Of a DNA stretch of 64,000 nt, positions 45,120 to 54,195 are shown in pieces (position 1 is the first letter of the stretch; the number at the start of each line of letters is the position of its first letter). The DNA is from a bacterium M00.F.Ca.ET.205.01.1.1 (lineage in GTDB: Bacteria; Pseudomonadota; Alphaproteobacteria; Rhizobiales; Rhizobiaceae). Location: contig SRUQ01000001.1 in the NCBI GenBank assembly GCA_004791255.1, forward strand, positions 620,001 through 684,000, written 5' to 3'. The notes below the pieces were generated by a model. The model was not told where the DNA came from and searched no databases. It saw only the letters and a program-made list of their open reading frames with translations. The translations under genes and the position numbers were made by a program.

Positions 45120-46283
45120 ATGTCGAAATCATATCGTGACGGACTGCCGATAAGCCCCGAAAACTTCGTCGATCAGCTGATGCGCCTCAAGCGCGGCTCG
45201 ATCGGCCGCCGCGACTTCCTCGGCCTCACCGGCCTTGGCATCGCAACGGCGGTGATGGCGCGCGAACTCGGCATCATGCCGACGCCGGCCCAGGCCGCGG
45301 AAAACCTTGGCGACCGCATGTCGATCGCCACCTGGCCGAACTACCACGACCCGCAGACCTTCGAGAATTTCAAGAAAGACACCGGCGTCGCCGTCGAAGT
45401 GAACGTGTTCGGCTCCAATGAGGAAATGCTGGCCAAGCTGCAGGCCGGCGCCTCGGGCTGGAGCCTTTTCGTGCCGACCAACTACACGATCTCCACCTAC
45501 CAGAAGCTCGGCATCATCGAAGCGCTCGACATGGCAAAGCTACCGAATTTCGACGGCACGCAGGAAGATCCGCGCTTCACTTCGGAAGGCACGATCGACA
45601 AGGTGACCTACGCGGTGCCGAAGAACTGGGGCACCACGGGCTTTGCCGTCAACACCAAGAAGCTGACCAAGCCGATGACGAGCTGGAAGGAGTTCTGGGA
45701 CACCGCCATGGCCGAAGGCGACAGCCGCACCATGGTGCACGACTACCAGCTGACCACCATCGGCAATGCGCTGAAATACTATGGCTACTCCTTCAACTCG
45801 CTGAAGCAGGACGAACTCGCCAAGGCCGAGGAATTGCTGCTCAAGGTCAAGCCGCATCTCTTCGCGGTTTCGTCCGACTATCAGCCGGGAATGCGCGCCG
45901 GCGACGCCTGGATGACCATGTGCTGGACCAATGACGGCGCGCAGCTGCATCGCGACATCCCCGAGATCGCTTATGTGCTCGGCAAGGAAGGCGGCGAGAT
46001 CTGGACGGATTTCTATGCCATCCCGAAGGACGCACCGAACAAGCCGGCCGGCTATGCCTTGCTCAACTATCTGATGAACCCGCAGGTCGCGGTGAAGGAG
46101 CACCTGGCCAACGGCGCGCCCTCGACCGACGCGCGCGTCAACAAGCTGCTGCCGAAGGAGGTGCTGGACAACCCGATCCTCTATCCGGCGGCGGACCTGC
46201 TGACGCCACTGGAATTCGGCGCGGCGGCGACGCTGACCGATCCGGGCCGGGCCGAATTGATGGCGCGCTTCAAGTCGGCCTGA
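45120..46283 (+). CDS. ABC transporter substrate-binding protein (PotD-like), system 1
   Basis: A 387-residue extracytoplasmic binder of the PotD/PotF group. The N-terminus carries a twin-arginine leader after a long polar stretch (IGRRDFLGLTGLGIATAVMA), so it is probably exported folded. Mature motifs include IATWPNYHDPQTFENFKKDTG, NEEMLAKLQAG and NWGTTGFAVNTK. The ligand is an organic amine by family; spermidine-binding residues cannot be verified. It starts three bases after the ATPase gene. Confidence 0.9.
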   Translation: MSKSYRDGLPISPENFVDQLMRLKRGSIGRRDFLGLTGLGIATAVMARELGIMPTPAQAAENLGDRMSIATWPNYHDPQTFENFKKDTGVAVEVNVFGSNEEMLAKLQAGASGWSLFVPTNYTISTYQKLGIIEALDMAKLPNFDGTQEDPRFTSEGTIDKVTYAVPKNWGTTGFAVNTKKLTKPMTSWKEFWDTAMAEGDSRTMVHDYQLTTIGNALKYYGYSFNSLKQDELAKAEELLLKVKPHLFAVSSDYQPGMRAGDAWMTMCWTNDGAQLHRDIPEIAYVLGKEGGEIWTDFYAIPKDAPNKPAGYALLNYLMNPQVAVKEHLANGAPSTDARVNKLLPKEVLDNPILYPAADLLTPLEFGAAATLTDPGRAELMARFKSA

Positions 46284-46318
46284 AGCAGGCCTGACAGGCA
46301 CAATCGACCGGCGGGCGC

Positions 46319-47209
46319 ATGTCCGCCGGCATCGGGGCGGTTTCGATGCACGGCAACAGATTTCGGCATAATTTCCTGACCGCGCTGCTGCTCGCACCGG
46401 CGACGCTGTGGCTCGTGGTGTTCCTGGTGCTGCCGTTCATCGCCATCGCCGTGTTCAGCGTCGGCGAGCGGGCGCCGGAGGGCGGCTATCAGGCGGCCTT
46501 TACGCTTGCGCAATATGCCAATCTTCCAGCACGGGCGACCGCCTTCTGGAACACGATGGTGCTGGCGCCGGCGGGCGCGCTCGCCTGCCTGATCGTCGCC
46601 TATCCCGTCGCCTACTACCTCGCCTTGCGTGCCCCGGCGCGCTGGCGGCTGATCCTGCTCGCGCTGATCGTCATCCCGTTCTGGACCAGCCTTTTGATGC
46701 GCACCTATGCCTGGATGTACATTCTGGGCGGCCGCGGCATTCCGGCCCTGCTTGCCTATGTCGGGATCGAGGATCTCAGGCTGATCAACACGCCGGGCGC
46801 GGTGCTGCTCGGCATCGTCTACGGCTATCTGCCGCTGATGATCCTGCCGATCTATGTCAGCCTCGAACGGCTCGACCGCCGGCTGCTGGAGGCATCCGCC
46901 GATCTCGGCGCGACACCGCTTTCGACCTTCCTCGGCGTGACGCTGAAACTGTCGCTGCCGGGCGTGATGACCGGCTTCTCGCTGGTGATGATCCTGCTGC
47001 TCGGCGAGTACCTGATCCCGACGCTGCTTGGCGGCGGCAAGGTGTTCTTCATCGGCAATGCGCTGGTCGACCTGTTCCTGCAATCGCGCAACTGGCCGTT
47101 CGGCTCGGCGATCGCCATCACCCTGGTGCTGGTCTCGGTGGTGGTGCTGATTGCCGCCAACCGCATCTCGACCCGGGTTTCGGGTGCACGCCGGGTGGAT
47201 CTGATCTGA
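46319..47209 (+). CDS. ABC transporter permease (PotB-like), system 1
   Basis: A 296-residue permease with six membrane helices and the EAA loop around LLEASADLGATPLSTFLGVTLKLSLPG. The first helix is LLLAPATLWLVVFLVLPFIAIAVF. The second in-frame ATG (46346, MHGNRF) is an alternative start. Its stop overlaps the PotC-like start (TGATG). Confidence 0.92.
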   Translation: MSAGIGAVSMHGNRFRHNFLTALLLAPATLWLVVFLVLPFIAIAVFSVGERAPEGGYQAAFTLAQYANLPARATAFWNTMVLAPAGALACLIVAYPVAYYLALRAPARWRLILLALIVIPFWTSLLMRTYAWMYILGGRGIPALLAYVGIEDLRLINTPGAVLLGIVYGYLPLMILPIYVSLERLDRRLLEASADLGATPLSTFLGVTLKLSLPGVMTGFSLVMILLLGEYLIPTLLGGGKVFFIGNALVDLFLQSRNWPFGSAIAITLVLVSVVVLIAANRISTRVSGARRVDLI

Positions 47210-48021
47210 TGCGCGCCTTCGTCATCGCCGTCTTCGGCTTCCTTTATCTGCCGATCGTGCTCGTGGTGCTGTTCTCGTTCAACGCCGGCCAGCACGCCAG
47301 CGAGTTCACCGGCTTTTCCGTGCAGTGGTACGGCAAGGCGCTAGCCAATCCGTTCCTGGTCGAAGCGCTGAAGAACAGCCTGTTCATCGCCACCACCAGC
47401 GCCGTGCTCGCGGCTCTGTTTGGCACCGCGGCCGCCCTTGGCCTGGCGCGCGTCGGCGCGCGCACGCGCGCCGTCTTCGACGGGCTGCTGGGCGCCGCGA
47501 TCGTCGTGCCCGGTGTCGTCATCGGTATCTCGACGCTGGTGGCGCTGGTCCAGCTGTTTTCGATCGTCAATCCGTTCCTGGCCGAGATATGGCCAGGCGA
47601 TCAGCCGCCAAAGCTGGCGCTCGGCTATGGCTCGATCATCGCCGCGCACGGCCTGTTCTCGATGGCGCTGGTGGCGATGATCGTCGGCACGCGGCTTGGC
47701 AGCCTCGACCGCAATCTGGTCGAGGCGTCCAGCGATCTCTACGCCACGCCGCTGACGACCTTCCGCTCGATCGTGCTGCCGCAGATCATGCCGGCCGTGG
47801 TCGCCGGCTTCCTGCTCGCCTTCACCTTCTCGTTCGACGATTTCATCATCGCCTTCTTCGTCGCCGGTGCGCAGACGACATTGCCGATCTATGTCTTCGC
47901 CTCGATCCGGCGCGGCGTCACGCCGGAAATCAACGCCATCGCCACCATCGTGCTGATGGCGTCGGTTCTGCTCGTGGTGCTTGCCCAATGGCAGTTGCGC
48001 CAGCGCAAGCCGTCAAACTGA
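47209..48021 (+). CDS. ABC transporter permease (PotC-like), system 1
   Basis: A 270-residue permease with six helices. It begins MRAFVIAVFGFLYLPIVLVVLFSFN, typical of PotC, and its EAA loop is LVEASSDLYATPLTTFRSIVLPQIMP. It pairs with the PotB-like subunit to complete the importer. The SDR gene begins 12 bases downstream. Confidence 0.92.
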   Translation: MRAFVIAVFGFLYLPIVLVVLFSFNAGQHASEFTGFSVQWYGKALANPFLVEALKNSLFIATTSAVLAALFGTAAALGLARVGARTRAVFDGLLGAAIVVPGVVIGISTLVALVQLFSIVNPFLAEIWPGDQPPKLALGYGSIIAAHGLFSMALVAMIVGTRLGSLDRNLVEASSDLYATPLTTFRSIVLPQIMPAVVAGFLLAFTFSFDDFIIAFFVAGAQTTLPIYVFASIRRGVTPEINAIATIVLMASVLLVVLAQWQLRQRKPSN

Positions 48022-48032
48022 AAGTCCCGACC

Positions 48033-48794
48033 ATGATCCTCAAGGACCGTATCGCGGTGGTGACAGGCGCCGGCTCCGGCATCGGGCGCGCCGGCGCCAT
48101 GATCATGGCCAGGGAAGGGGCGGTGGTGGTGATCGCCGACCGGGATCCGGCCACCGGCGAAGCGGCGGCGGACGGCATTCGCGCCGCCGGCGGCCGGGCC
48201 GAGGCCGTCGCCACCGATGTCGGTGACGACGCCGCGGTCGAGCAGCTCGTCGGCGGCACGCTGTCGAGGCATGGCCGCATCGACATCCTGCACAATCATG
48301 CCGGCATCCAGGTCGGCGGCACGCTGACCGAGGTCGGCACCGAGGGCATGGACGCCTCCTGGCGCATCAATGTGCGGGCGCAGTTCCTCGCCGCCAAGGC
48401 GGTGATGCCTGTCATGATCGCGCAAGGCGGCGGCGTCATCCTCAACACCGCTTCCAATTCGGGCGTCTTCTACGATCGCGAGATGATCGCCTACGCCACG
48501 TCGAAGCACGCGGTGGTGGCGATGACCCGGCAGATGTCGCTCGACTATGCCAGGCACAATGTGCGCGTCAACGCGCTCTGTCCGGGCTGGGTCGACACGC
48601 CGTTCAACGAACCGTTCATCGCCCAGATGGGCGGACGCGAAGCGATCGAAGCCTATGTCCGCACCAAGATACCGATGGGGCGCTGGGCGAGCGCCGAAGA
48701 GATCGCCGAGGCGATCCTGTTCCTCGCCTCCGACCGTTCATCCTTCATGACCGGCCAGGCGCTGGTGATCGACGGCGGCGAAAGCATCGGCTGA
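48033..48794 (+). CDS. SDR-family oxidoreductase
   Basis: A 253-residue classical short-chain dehydrogenase. Cofactor motif VTGAGSGIGRAG, structural NHAG, catalytic Ser in NTASNSG and YATSK (Tyr and Lys), then the PGWVDTPF loop. IADRD after beta-2 (an acidic residue) suggests NAD preference. It is the last gene of the LuxR-controlled importer operon, so it likely acts on the imported compound. Confidence 0.92.
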   Translation: MILKDRIAVVTGAGSGIGRAGAMIMAREGAVVVIADRDPATGEAAADGIRAAGGRAEAVATDVGDDAAVEQLVGGTLSRHGRIDILHNHAGIQVGGTLTEVGTEGMDASWRINVRAQFLAAKAVMPVMIAQGGGVILNTASNSGVFYDREMIAYATSKHAVVAMTRQMSLDYARHNVRVNALCPGWVDTPFNEPFIAQMGGREAIEAYVRTKIPMGRWASAEEIAEAILFLASDRSSFMTGQALVIDGGESIG

Positions 48795-48826
48795 ACCGCC
48801 CGCGGACTGCGCAGGCAGTTCGCCGT

Positions 48827-49612
48827 TCACTTCACGCCGATGCCGGCGGTCAGGCCGCCGTCTATCTTGTAGTCGGAGCCGGTGCAGAAACCGGCCTTGG
48901 ACGAGCACAGGAAGGCGATGAGTTCGGCCACCTCTTCCGGTTCGCCGATGCGGCCGATCGGGTGCGCCTCGCCGAAGCGCCTGAAGGCCGCTTCGATATC
49001 GGCGTCGCTGGCGCCATCGGCGCGCGCCGCGCGTTCGAGGATCGGCGTGCGTATCGAGCCTGGGCTGACCGAATTCACGCGGACGCCCTGTCGGGCATAG
49101 TCGAGCGCGAGCGAGCGCGTCAGCGTGTGGATGGCGCCCTTGGTGGTGGCGTAAGCGGCGACGTTCTGCTGACAGGCATGGCCCTGCACGGAGGCGACGT
49201 TGACGATGGCGCCGCCGCCGCGCTTGATCATCTTGGGAATGCCGAAACGGGCGGTGAGATAGATCGAGCCGACATTCACCGACATGGTGCGGTTCCAGGT
49301 CTCGAAATCCGTGCTGGTCGCGGTGCCGTATGGGTGCACGGCGGCCGAGTTGACGATGATATCCAGCCCGCCGAAGCGCTCGACGCCGACTGCGATCGCG
49401 CTTGCCACATCGTCGGGCACCGAAACGTCAGCAGTCACCACCCAGGCGGCAGCACCGGCGCGGTCCAGCCCGGCCTGCATGGCCGCGTTGGCGGTCTCGT
49501 CGATGCCGAGCGCGAGGATCGAAGCGCCGCCCGCCGCCAGCCGCATAGCGCTTGCCATGCCAATCCCGGTCGTCCCTGTCACCAGGGCAACCTTGCCGTC
49601 GAAATCCTTCAT
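48827..49612 (-). CDS. SDR-family oxidoreductase, second
   Basis: A 261-residue short-chain dehydrogenase. The glycine motif is VTGTTGIGMAS, one residue shorter than the classical TGxxxGIG. Catalytic residues are in VNVASVQG and YATTKGAIH, followed by PGSIRTPILERA. It is convergent with the previous SDR and separated from the divergent uxuA by a repeat. It may reduce a hexuronate for uxuA, though this is only contextual. Confidence 0.88.
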   Translation of the reverse strand: MKDFDGKVALVTGTTGIGMASAMRLAAGGASILALGIDETANAAMQAGLDRAGAAAWVVTADVSVPDDVASAIAVGVERFGGLDIIVNSAAVHPYGTATSTDFETWNRTMSVNVGSIYLTARFGIPKMIKRGGGAIVNVASVQGHACQQNVAAYATTKGAIHTLTRSLALDYARQGVRVNSVSPGSIRTPILERAARADGASDADIEAAFRRFGEAHPIGRIGEPEEVAELIAFLCSSKAGFCTGSDYKIDGGLTAGIGVK

Positions 49613-49651
49613 GGCCGATACTCCGTCATTCAATCCGTTATTGGTCACTAA

Positions 49652-49752
49652 AGCAATTCCAGGAAAAGTGCGCAGCGGTTTTCCGTCCCGAATTGCGAAA
49701 AAACAAAGAGTTAGAGCGGTTCGGCGATTCAATCAAACGCTGAACCGCTCTA
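49652..49752. repeat. Dispersed intergenic repeat, copy c, with 11-bp hairpin
   Basis: The core CAATTCCAGGAAAAGTG and GCGGTTTTCCGTCCCGAATTG, then ACAAAGAGTTAGAG as at 19740, is followed by a perfect stem TAGAGCGGTTC (49712-49722) and GAACCGCTCTA (49742-49752). It fills most of the 201-base gap between the SDR and uxuA, leaving only the uxuA promoter. Confidence 0.75.
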
Positions 49753-49757
49753 GGGGT

Positions 49758-49787
49758 TTGACACCCGTTGTCGTCCGACAATATGGT
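49758..49787 (+). promoter_or_regulatory. uxuA promoter with overlapping palindromic operator
   Basis: A perfect -35 box TTGACA (49758-49763) is followed 18 bases later by TATGGT (49782-49787). Between them lies the perfect 6-bp-arm palindrome TTGTCG-TC-CGACAA (49768-49781), well placed for repression. The regulator is not adjacent. GntR proteins of the UxuR/ExuR type commonly control such genes. Confidence 0.55.
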
Positions 49788-49813
49788 CCGGCGCAATCCC
49801 CCAGGAGGCAATC

Positions 49814-50998
49814 ATGGAACAATGCTGGCGCTGGTACGGTCCTGACGATCCGGTCACGCTCGACCACGTCAAACAGGCCGGGGCGACGGGCATCGTTTCG
49901 GCCCTGCACAACATCTATGACGGCAGCGCCTGGCCGCTCGAGGCCATTCTCGAGCGTAAGCGCATCATCGAGGCGGCCGACCTGACCTGGTCGGTGGTGG
50001 AAAGCATTCCCGTCCACAATTCGATCAAGACCGGCACGGCCGAGCGGCAGCGCTATGCGGACGGGTACAAGGACACGATCCGGGCGTTGGCCAAGGCCGG
50101 CATCACCACCATCTGCTACAATTTCATGCCGGTGGTCGACTGGACCCGCACCGATCTAACCTATCGCCTGCCGACGACCGGCTATGCGCTGCGCTTCGAC
50201 GCCATCGACTTCGCCGCCTACGATATTTTCGTACTGAAGCGCGGCAATGCCGAGGCCGGCTACACTCCGGCGCGGGTCAAGGAAGCGGAGGCGCGGCTGA
50301 AGCGGCTGAGCGATGACGATATCGACAGGATCGAGCGCAACCTGATTGCCGGCCTGCCGGCGACCGAGCGCAAATACAACAGGGATACGATGCGCGATGC
50401 GCTGGCCGACTATGCCAAGATCGGCCCAGCGGAATTGCGCGCCAACCTCGCCTGGTTCCTGAAGGAGATCATCCCGGTCGCCGAGGAAGTCGGGGCGCGC
50501 ATGTGCATCCACCCCGACGATCCGCCCTTTTCGCTCTACGGCCTGCCGCGCGTCGTCTCGACCGCCGATGATGCGCGCTTCATCCTGGACACGGTCGACA
50601 GCCCGGCCAACGGCCTGACCTTCTGCACCGGTTCCTATGGCGTGCGCGCCGACAACGATCTGGTGGCGATGATCGGGGAGTTCGCGCCGAAAATCCATTT
50701 CGCGCATCTGCGCAATGTGACCCGCGAGGAAGACGGCTCCTTCTACGAGGCCGAGCATCTGGAAGGCTCCACCGACATGGCCGAGGTCATCCTGGCGCTG
50801 ATGCAGGAGGAGACGCGCCGCCGCCGGGAAGGCCGCGCCGACTGGCGCATTCCGATGCGGCCGGACCACGGCCATTTGCTGGCTGACGATATCGGCAAGA
50901 CTAGGATCAATCCGGGCTATTCGCTGATCGGCCGGCTCAAGGGCCTCGCCGAATTGCGCGGCATCATGCGGGCCGTCGAGCGGTTCGAACTGGCCTGA
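49814..50998 (+). CDS. uxuA: Mannonate dehydratase
   Basis: A 394-residue enzyme converting D-mannonate to 2-keto-3-deoxygluconate in hexuronate catabolism. It begins [28 protein letters not shown] and carries metal-binding segments [35 protein letters not shown], and IPMRPDHGH. Length matches UxuA. The AGGAGG site is five bases before the ATG. No uronate isomerase or kdgK lies in the window. Confidence 0.94.
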   Translation: MEQCWRWYGPDDPVTLDHVKQAGATGIVSALHNIYDGSAWPLEAILERKRIIEAADLTWSVVESIPVHNSIKTGTAERQRYADGYKDTIRALAKAGITTICYNFMPVVDWTRTDLTYRLPTTGYALRFDAIDFAAYDIFVLKRGNAEAGYTPARVKEAEARLKRLSDDDIDRIERNLIAGLPATERKYNRDTMRDALADYAKIGPAELRANLAWFLKEIIPVAEEVGARMCIHPDDPPFSLYGLPRVVSTADDARFILDTVDSPANGLTFCTGSYGVRADNDLVAMIGEFAPKIHFAHLRNVTREEDGSFYEAEHLEGSTDMAEVILALMQEETRRRREGRADWRIPMRPDHGHLLADDIGKTRINPGYSLIGRLKGLAELRGIMRAVERFELA

Positions 50999-51243
50999 CG
51001 CCGCCGGTTCCGTACTTACGGCTGTGCGTAGCAGGACCATGGTCCGGCTGGCGTGGGACTTCAGTACCAGGCTGAGCTGCCGACGCTGATTCTATTTTAA
51101 TATCAGTAGGTTACTAAGCTTGCGGTCGCCGGGCTCCCATATTGAGACGGCAATTGTCTAAAGTTTACTCCGCCCGATTAGGACTTTCTCATACGACGCT
51201 GGCTAGGTGCTGAAGCAGGGCGGCGATTCTTGAGGAGGTCATC

Positions 51244-52074
51244 ATGGCAAATCGAAAAACTCTATTCGCGGCGCTGGCCGCATTGACGCTTCTGGCGTCT
51301 CCGGCGCTCGCCGGAGCCGGCGGCAACGGACATGGCGGCGGCAATGGCAATGGCGGCGGCAATAGTGGCGGCGGCAATGGCAACGGCAACGGCAACGCCG
51401 GCGGCAATAATGGCAATGCCGACGGTAGCGGCAAAAGCGGCGCTTCGCACGGCAAGTCTTCGTCGGCGCCGGGACAGGTAGCCAAGGCGGACACGACGAC
51501 CAGCACCACGGTCGATACGACGGCACAAGTATCGTCCGTGACCAAGGAGAAGAACATCCACGCCAAGCTTGGCCGGTTGAACTCGCTGCAGCGAAACATC
51601 AACGCCTACATGAATTCCAAGAGCAAGAAGTTCGCTGGCATTCAGGCGTTCGTCACGCAGTCGGCGAAAGCCAAGAACGCGCAGACCGCGGCTGCCACTG
51701 CCGCCGCGACAGCGGCAGCGTCCCAGGCCAAGCTGGATGACCTGAATTCGCAGCTGAGCGCGCTGACGTCGCTGACGCCGGATCAGATCGCCGCCATGAC
51801 GCCCGAAGAACAGGCGGCCCTGCCCGGCCAGATATCGGCCCTGCAGGCCGATGTCGCCGCACAGGAGGCCGTGGTGGCCACCGACAATGACGCGGCCGAC
51901 CAGGCCGAGGCTGATGCTGCCGCGGCCGCGGTCGGCACGGATCCGGCGGCGCTCGACGCGGCACTGACCGACATGGCCAACAAGCCTGTCGACGCCGACG
52001 TCACGGCCTGGGCGCAGGGTGTCCTTGCCGACAAGATCGACCAGGCGGCCGCCAAGCTTCAGTCGACGCCGTAG
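51244..52074 (+). CDS. Gly/Asn-rich secreted protein of unknown function
   Basis: A 276-residue protein. A Sec signal peptide (MANRKTLFAALAALTLLASPALAG) is followed by a roughly 45-residue low-complexity tract of Gly, Asn and occasional His (GNGHGGGNGNGGGN). A Thr/Ser-rich linker (TTTSTTVDTTAQVS) and a segment with Lys/Asn (LNSLQRNINAYMNSKSKKF) come next. The C-terminal half (about 150-276) is Ala/Asp/Gln-rich and probably helical (TAAATAAATAAASQAKLDDLNSQL). AGGAGGT lies before the ATG. It may be a surface or matrix protein; similar half-characterised proteins occur in rhizobia. Confidence 0.8.
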   Translation: MANRKTLFAALAALTLLASPALAGAGGNGHGGGNGNGGGNSGGGNGNGNGNAGGNNGNADGSGKSGASHGKSSSAPGQVAKADTTTSTTVDTTAQVSSVTKEKNIHAKLGRLNSLQRNINAYMNSKSKKFAGIQAFVTQSAKAKNAQTAAATAAATAAASQAKLDDLNSQLSALTSLTPDQIAAMTPEEQAALPGQISALQADVAAQEAVVATDNDAADQAEADAAAAAVGTDPAALDAALTDMANKPVDADVTAWAQGVLADKIDQAAAKLQSTP

Positions 52075-52084
52075 CGAACCGCCG

Positions 52085-52215
52085 CTGGAGCATTTCACCG
52101 TTTCACGGAAACGGCGTGACGCTCCAGCTCTTTGTTTTGACGCAATTCCCAGGGGGCAAGCGCTACGCGCTTGTCCCGGGAAAACCGCTTCACACTTTTC
52201 CTGGAATTGCTCTAA
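52085..52215. repeat. Composite dispersed repeat, copy d
   Basis: The first half contains CTGGAGC/GCTCCAG stem ends (52085-52091, 52121-52127) around CCGTTTC-ACG-GAAACGG, then CTCTTTGTTTTGACGCAATTCCC, as in the copy at 26203. The second half reads, inverted, the CCAGGAAAAGTGTGAAGCGG core of copy b. Between them GCAAGCGCTACGCGCTTG is itself palindromic. The two families are thus fused head to head. Confidence 0.7.
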
Positions 52216-52301
52216 GACGGCGGAAACCACCAGGAAAGATGCCGCGGGGCAAGTCCCGCGGCATTGTTGTTTGTCAGGCAGCCGAGCTTGCCGGAGTCTC
52301 C

Positions 52302-53810
52302 TCAGACGTGCTTGCGGCCGCCGGTTTCGCGGAACCAGCTGTCGGGATAGGGATACCACCAGTCCTGGATCGCCGGCTTGTGGTCGATGATCACCATCTT
52401 GGAGCGGCGGAAGGCATCGAGCCCCTGGCGGCCGAGTTCGCGGCCGAGCCCGGAAGCCTTCCAGCCGCCGAAGGGCAAGGCATCATTGTCGATCAGCGGG
52501 TTGTTGACCCAGACCATGCCGGCTTCCAGCCGTTCGGCCGCCTCATGGGCTTCGGCTAGATCCGTGGTGAAGACAGAGGCGCCGAGGCCGAACGGGCTAT
52601 CATTGGCCAGTTTCATCGCCTCGTCGAAATCCTTCACCCGGCATATCGCGGCGACCGGCCCGAAACATTCCTCGCGCACAATGGCCATGTCGGGAGTAAC
52701 GCCGGTGAGGATCGTCGGCTCGTAGAACCAGCCGGTGTTGTGCGCCGGCGGGATGCGGCCGCCAGTGACGGCCCTGGCACCGTTGCGGATAGCATCGTCG
52801 ACCAGCCGCATCACCTTGGCTCTGGCTGCCTCGCTGACCAGCGGACCGATCTCGGTCTTGTCCATGCCGTTGCCGATGCGCAGCGCCCGCGTCTTCTGCG
52901 CAAACAGTTCGACGAAGCGGTCATGCACGGCGTCGACGACGAAGAAACGCTCGGCCGACGTGCAGACCTGGCCGGTGAGATGGAAGGCAGCGGTGACGCT
53001 GCCGGCCGCCGCGATCTCAAGTGGCGCATGCCGGCTAATGATCAGCGGATCGCTGCCGCCGGCCTCGATGACGCAGGGCTTCATGCGTTCGGCGCAAGCG
53101 ACCGCCACCGCCTTGCCGGCGGCGACCGAGCCGGTGAAGGCAACGGCATGGGTACGCTCGGACCCGATCAGCGCCTGGGCAGTGCCGGCTCCGCCGGGCA
53201 GGCAGGAGACCAGGCCTTCGGGCAAGGAACGGAACACTGTCATGTAGTCCAGCGTCGACAGTGTCGTCGCTTCGGCCGGCTTGATGATGCAGGTATTGCC
53301 TGATGCAAGCGACGCCGCGACGGTCCAGCACATCAGCAGGATCGGGAAGTTGTAGGGCATGATGTGGACGGAGACGCCATACGGCTCGTAGCGCGCATAT
53401 TGGAATGAGCCTGCCTGTGTCGTGCCGGCGACCTTGCCGGCGTCGTCGCGCGCCATCTCGGCATAGTAGCGGAAGATCGGCGCGCAATTGGCGATCTCGC
53501 CGATCGCCTCGGGATAGGGCTTGCCCATCTCGCGCACCATCAGTTCGGCGCAGCGCGTGAGGTCCGCCGCCTCGATGGCATTGGCGACGGCGTGCAAGTG
53601 CTTCGCCCGGCTCTTGGCGTCGAGTTTTTTCCAGGCGGCTTGCGCCTTGGTCGCGGCCGACAGCACGGCGTCGATCTCGCCGTCGCTGGCCGCCGTGATG
53701 GCACCGACCGTTTCCAGCGTCGCCGGATCGATCACCGGTTTTGCCGTGCCGGCCATCGGGCCATAGTTCGGATTGACGAAGAGTGTCGGCCGGTCAGGGG
53801 AGAAATTCAT
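52302..53810 (-). CDS. NAD(P)-dependent aldehyde dehydrogenase (succinate-semialdehyde type)
   Basis: A 502-residue ALDH. The catalytic Cys lies in TGQVCTSAERFFV and the general-base Glu in VIEAGGSDPLII, with FTGSVAAGK the cofactor site and PFGGWKASGLGRELG the C-terminal loop. Similarity is to succinate-semialdehyde dehydrogenases. As last gene of the PotABCD-glycosyltransferase-cupin operon it probably oxidises an amine-derived semialdehyde, as PuuC/GabD do in polyamine breakdown. It starts 19 bases after the cupin stop. Confidence 0.9.
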   Translation of the reverse strand: MNFSPDRPTLFVNPNYGPMAGTAKPVIDPATLETVGAITAASDGEIDAVLSAATKAQAAWKKLDAKSRAKHLHAVANAIEAADLTRCAELMVREMGKPYPEAIGEIANCAPIFRYYAEMARDDAGKVAGTTQAGSFQYARYEPYGVSVHIMPYNFPILLMCWTVAASLASGNTCIIKPAEATTLSTLDYMTVFRSLPEGLVSCLPGGAGTAQALIGSERTHAVAFTGSVAAGKAVAVACAERMKPCVIEAGGSDPLIISRHAPLEIAAAGSVTAAFHLTGQVCTSAERFFVVDAVHDRFVELFAQKTRALRIGNGMDKTEIGPLVSEAARAKVMRLVDDAIRNGARAVTGGRIPPAHNTGWFYEPTILTGVTPDMAIVREECFGPVAAICRVKDFDEAMKLANDSPFGLGASVFTTDLAEAHEAAERLEAGMVWVNNPLIDNDALPFGGWKASGLGRELGRQGLDAFRRSKMVIIDHKPAIQDWWYPYPDSWFRETGGRKHV

Positions 53811-53829
53811 TGCTTTCCTCCGGAAAGGC

Positions 53830-54174
53830 TCAGCGGATCATGTAGACCTTCTTGATGGTCTCATGGACGGTGCAGACGCCTTTCCAGTCCTGCGGGAAGA
53901 AGGCGGCCGTGTCCGGTTCGATCTCGATCACTTCGCCCGACTCGTGCACATAGGTGCAGCGCCCTTCGAGGAAGTGGCAGAACTCGTCGCGGGTAACATG
54001 GCAGTGCCATTTGCCCGGGGTGCAGACCCACAGCCCGCATTCGGAGCGGCCTTCGGGGCCCTTGTGGAGCAGCTTGCCCGAGGTGTGGGACTGGCCCTCG
54101 ATCATGGTCGGGATGACGCCCCAGTCGACAAGATCCGTGACGGCGAGCGGCGATTGCAGGATTGGCGTGGTCAT
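53830..54174 (-). CDS. DUF861 cupin, tandem paralogue 1
   Basis: A 114-residue single cupin_3 domain. It shares with the next two genes the pattern LVDWG, SGKLLHKGP, ECGLWVCTPGKW, RDEFCHFLEGRCTY, FFPQDWKG and VHETIKKVYM. As is usual for DUF861 proteins, only part of the metal-binding His/Glu set is visible (Glu/His in DEFCH and a His in VHET). DUF861 is related to (S)-ureidoglycine aminohydrolase; function here is unknown. It lies 21 bases after paralogue 2. Confidence 0.88.
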   Translation of the reverse strand: MTTPILQSPLAVTDLVDWGVIPTMIEGQSHTSGKLLHKGPEGRSECGLWVCTPGKWHCHVTRDEFCHFLEGRCTYVHESGEVIEIEPDTAAFFPQDWKGVCTVHETIKKVYMIR

Positions 54175-54195
54175 ATGGATTTCCTTGAAAAGTGC

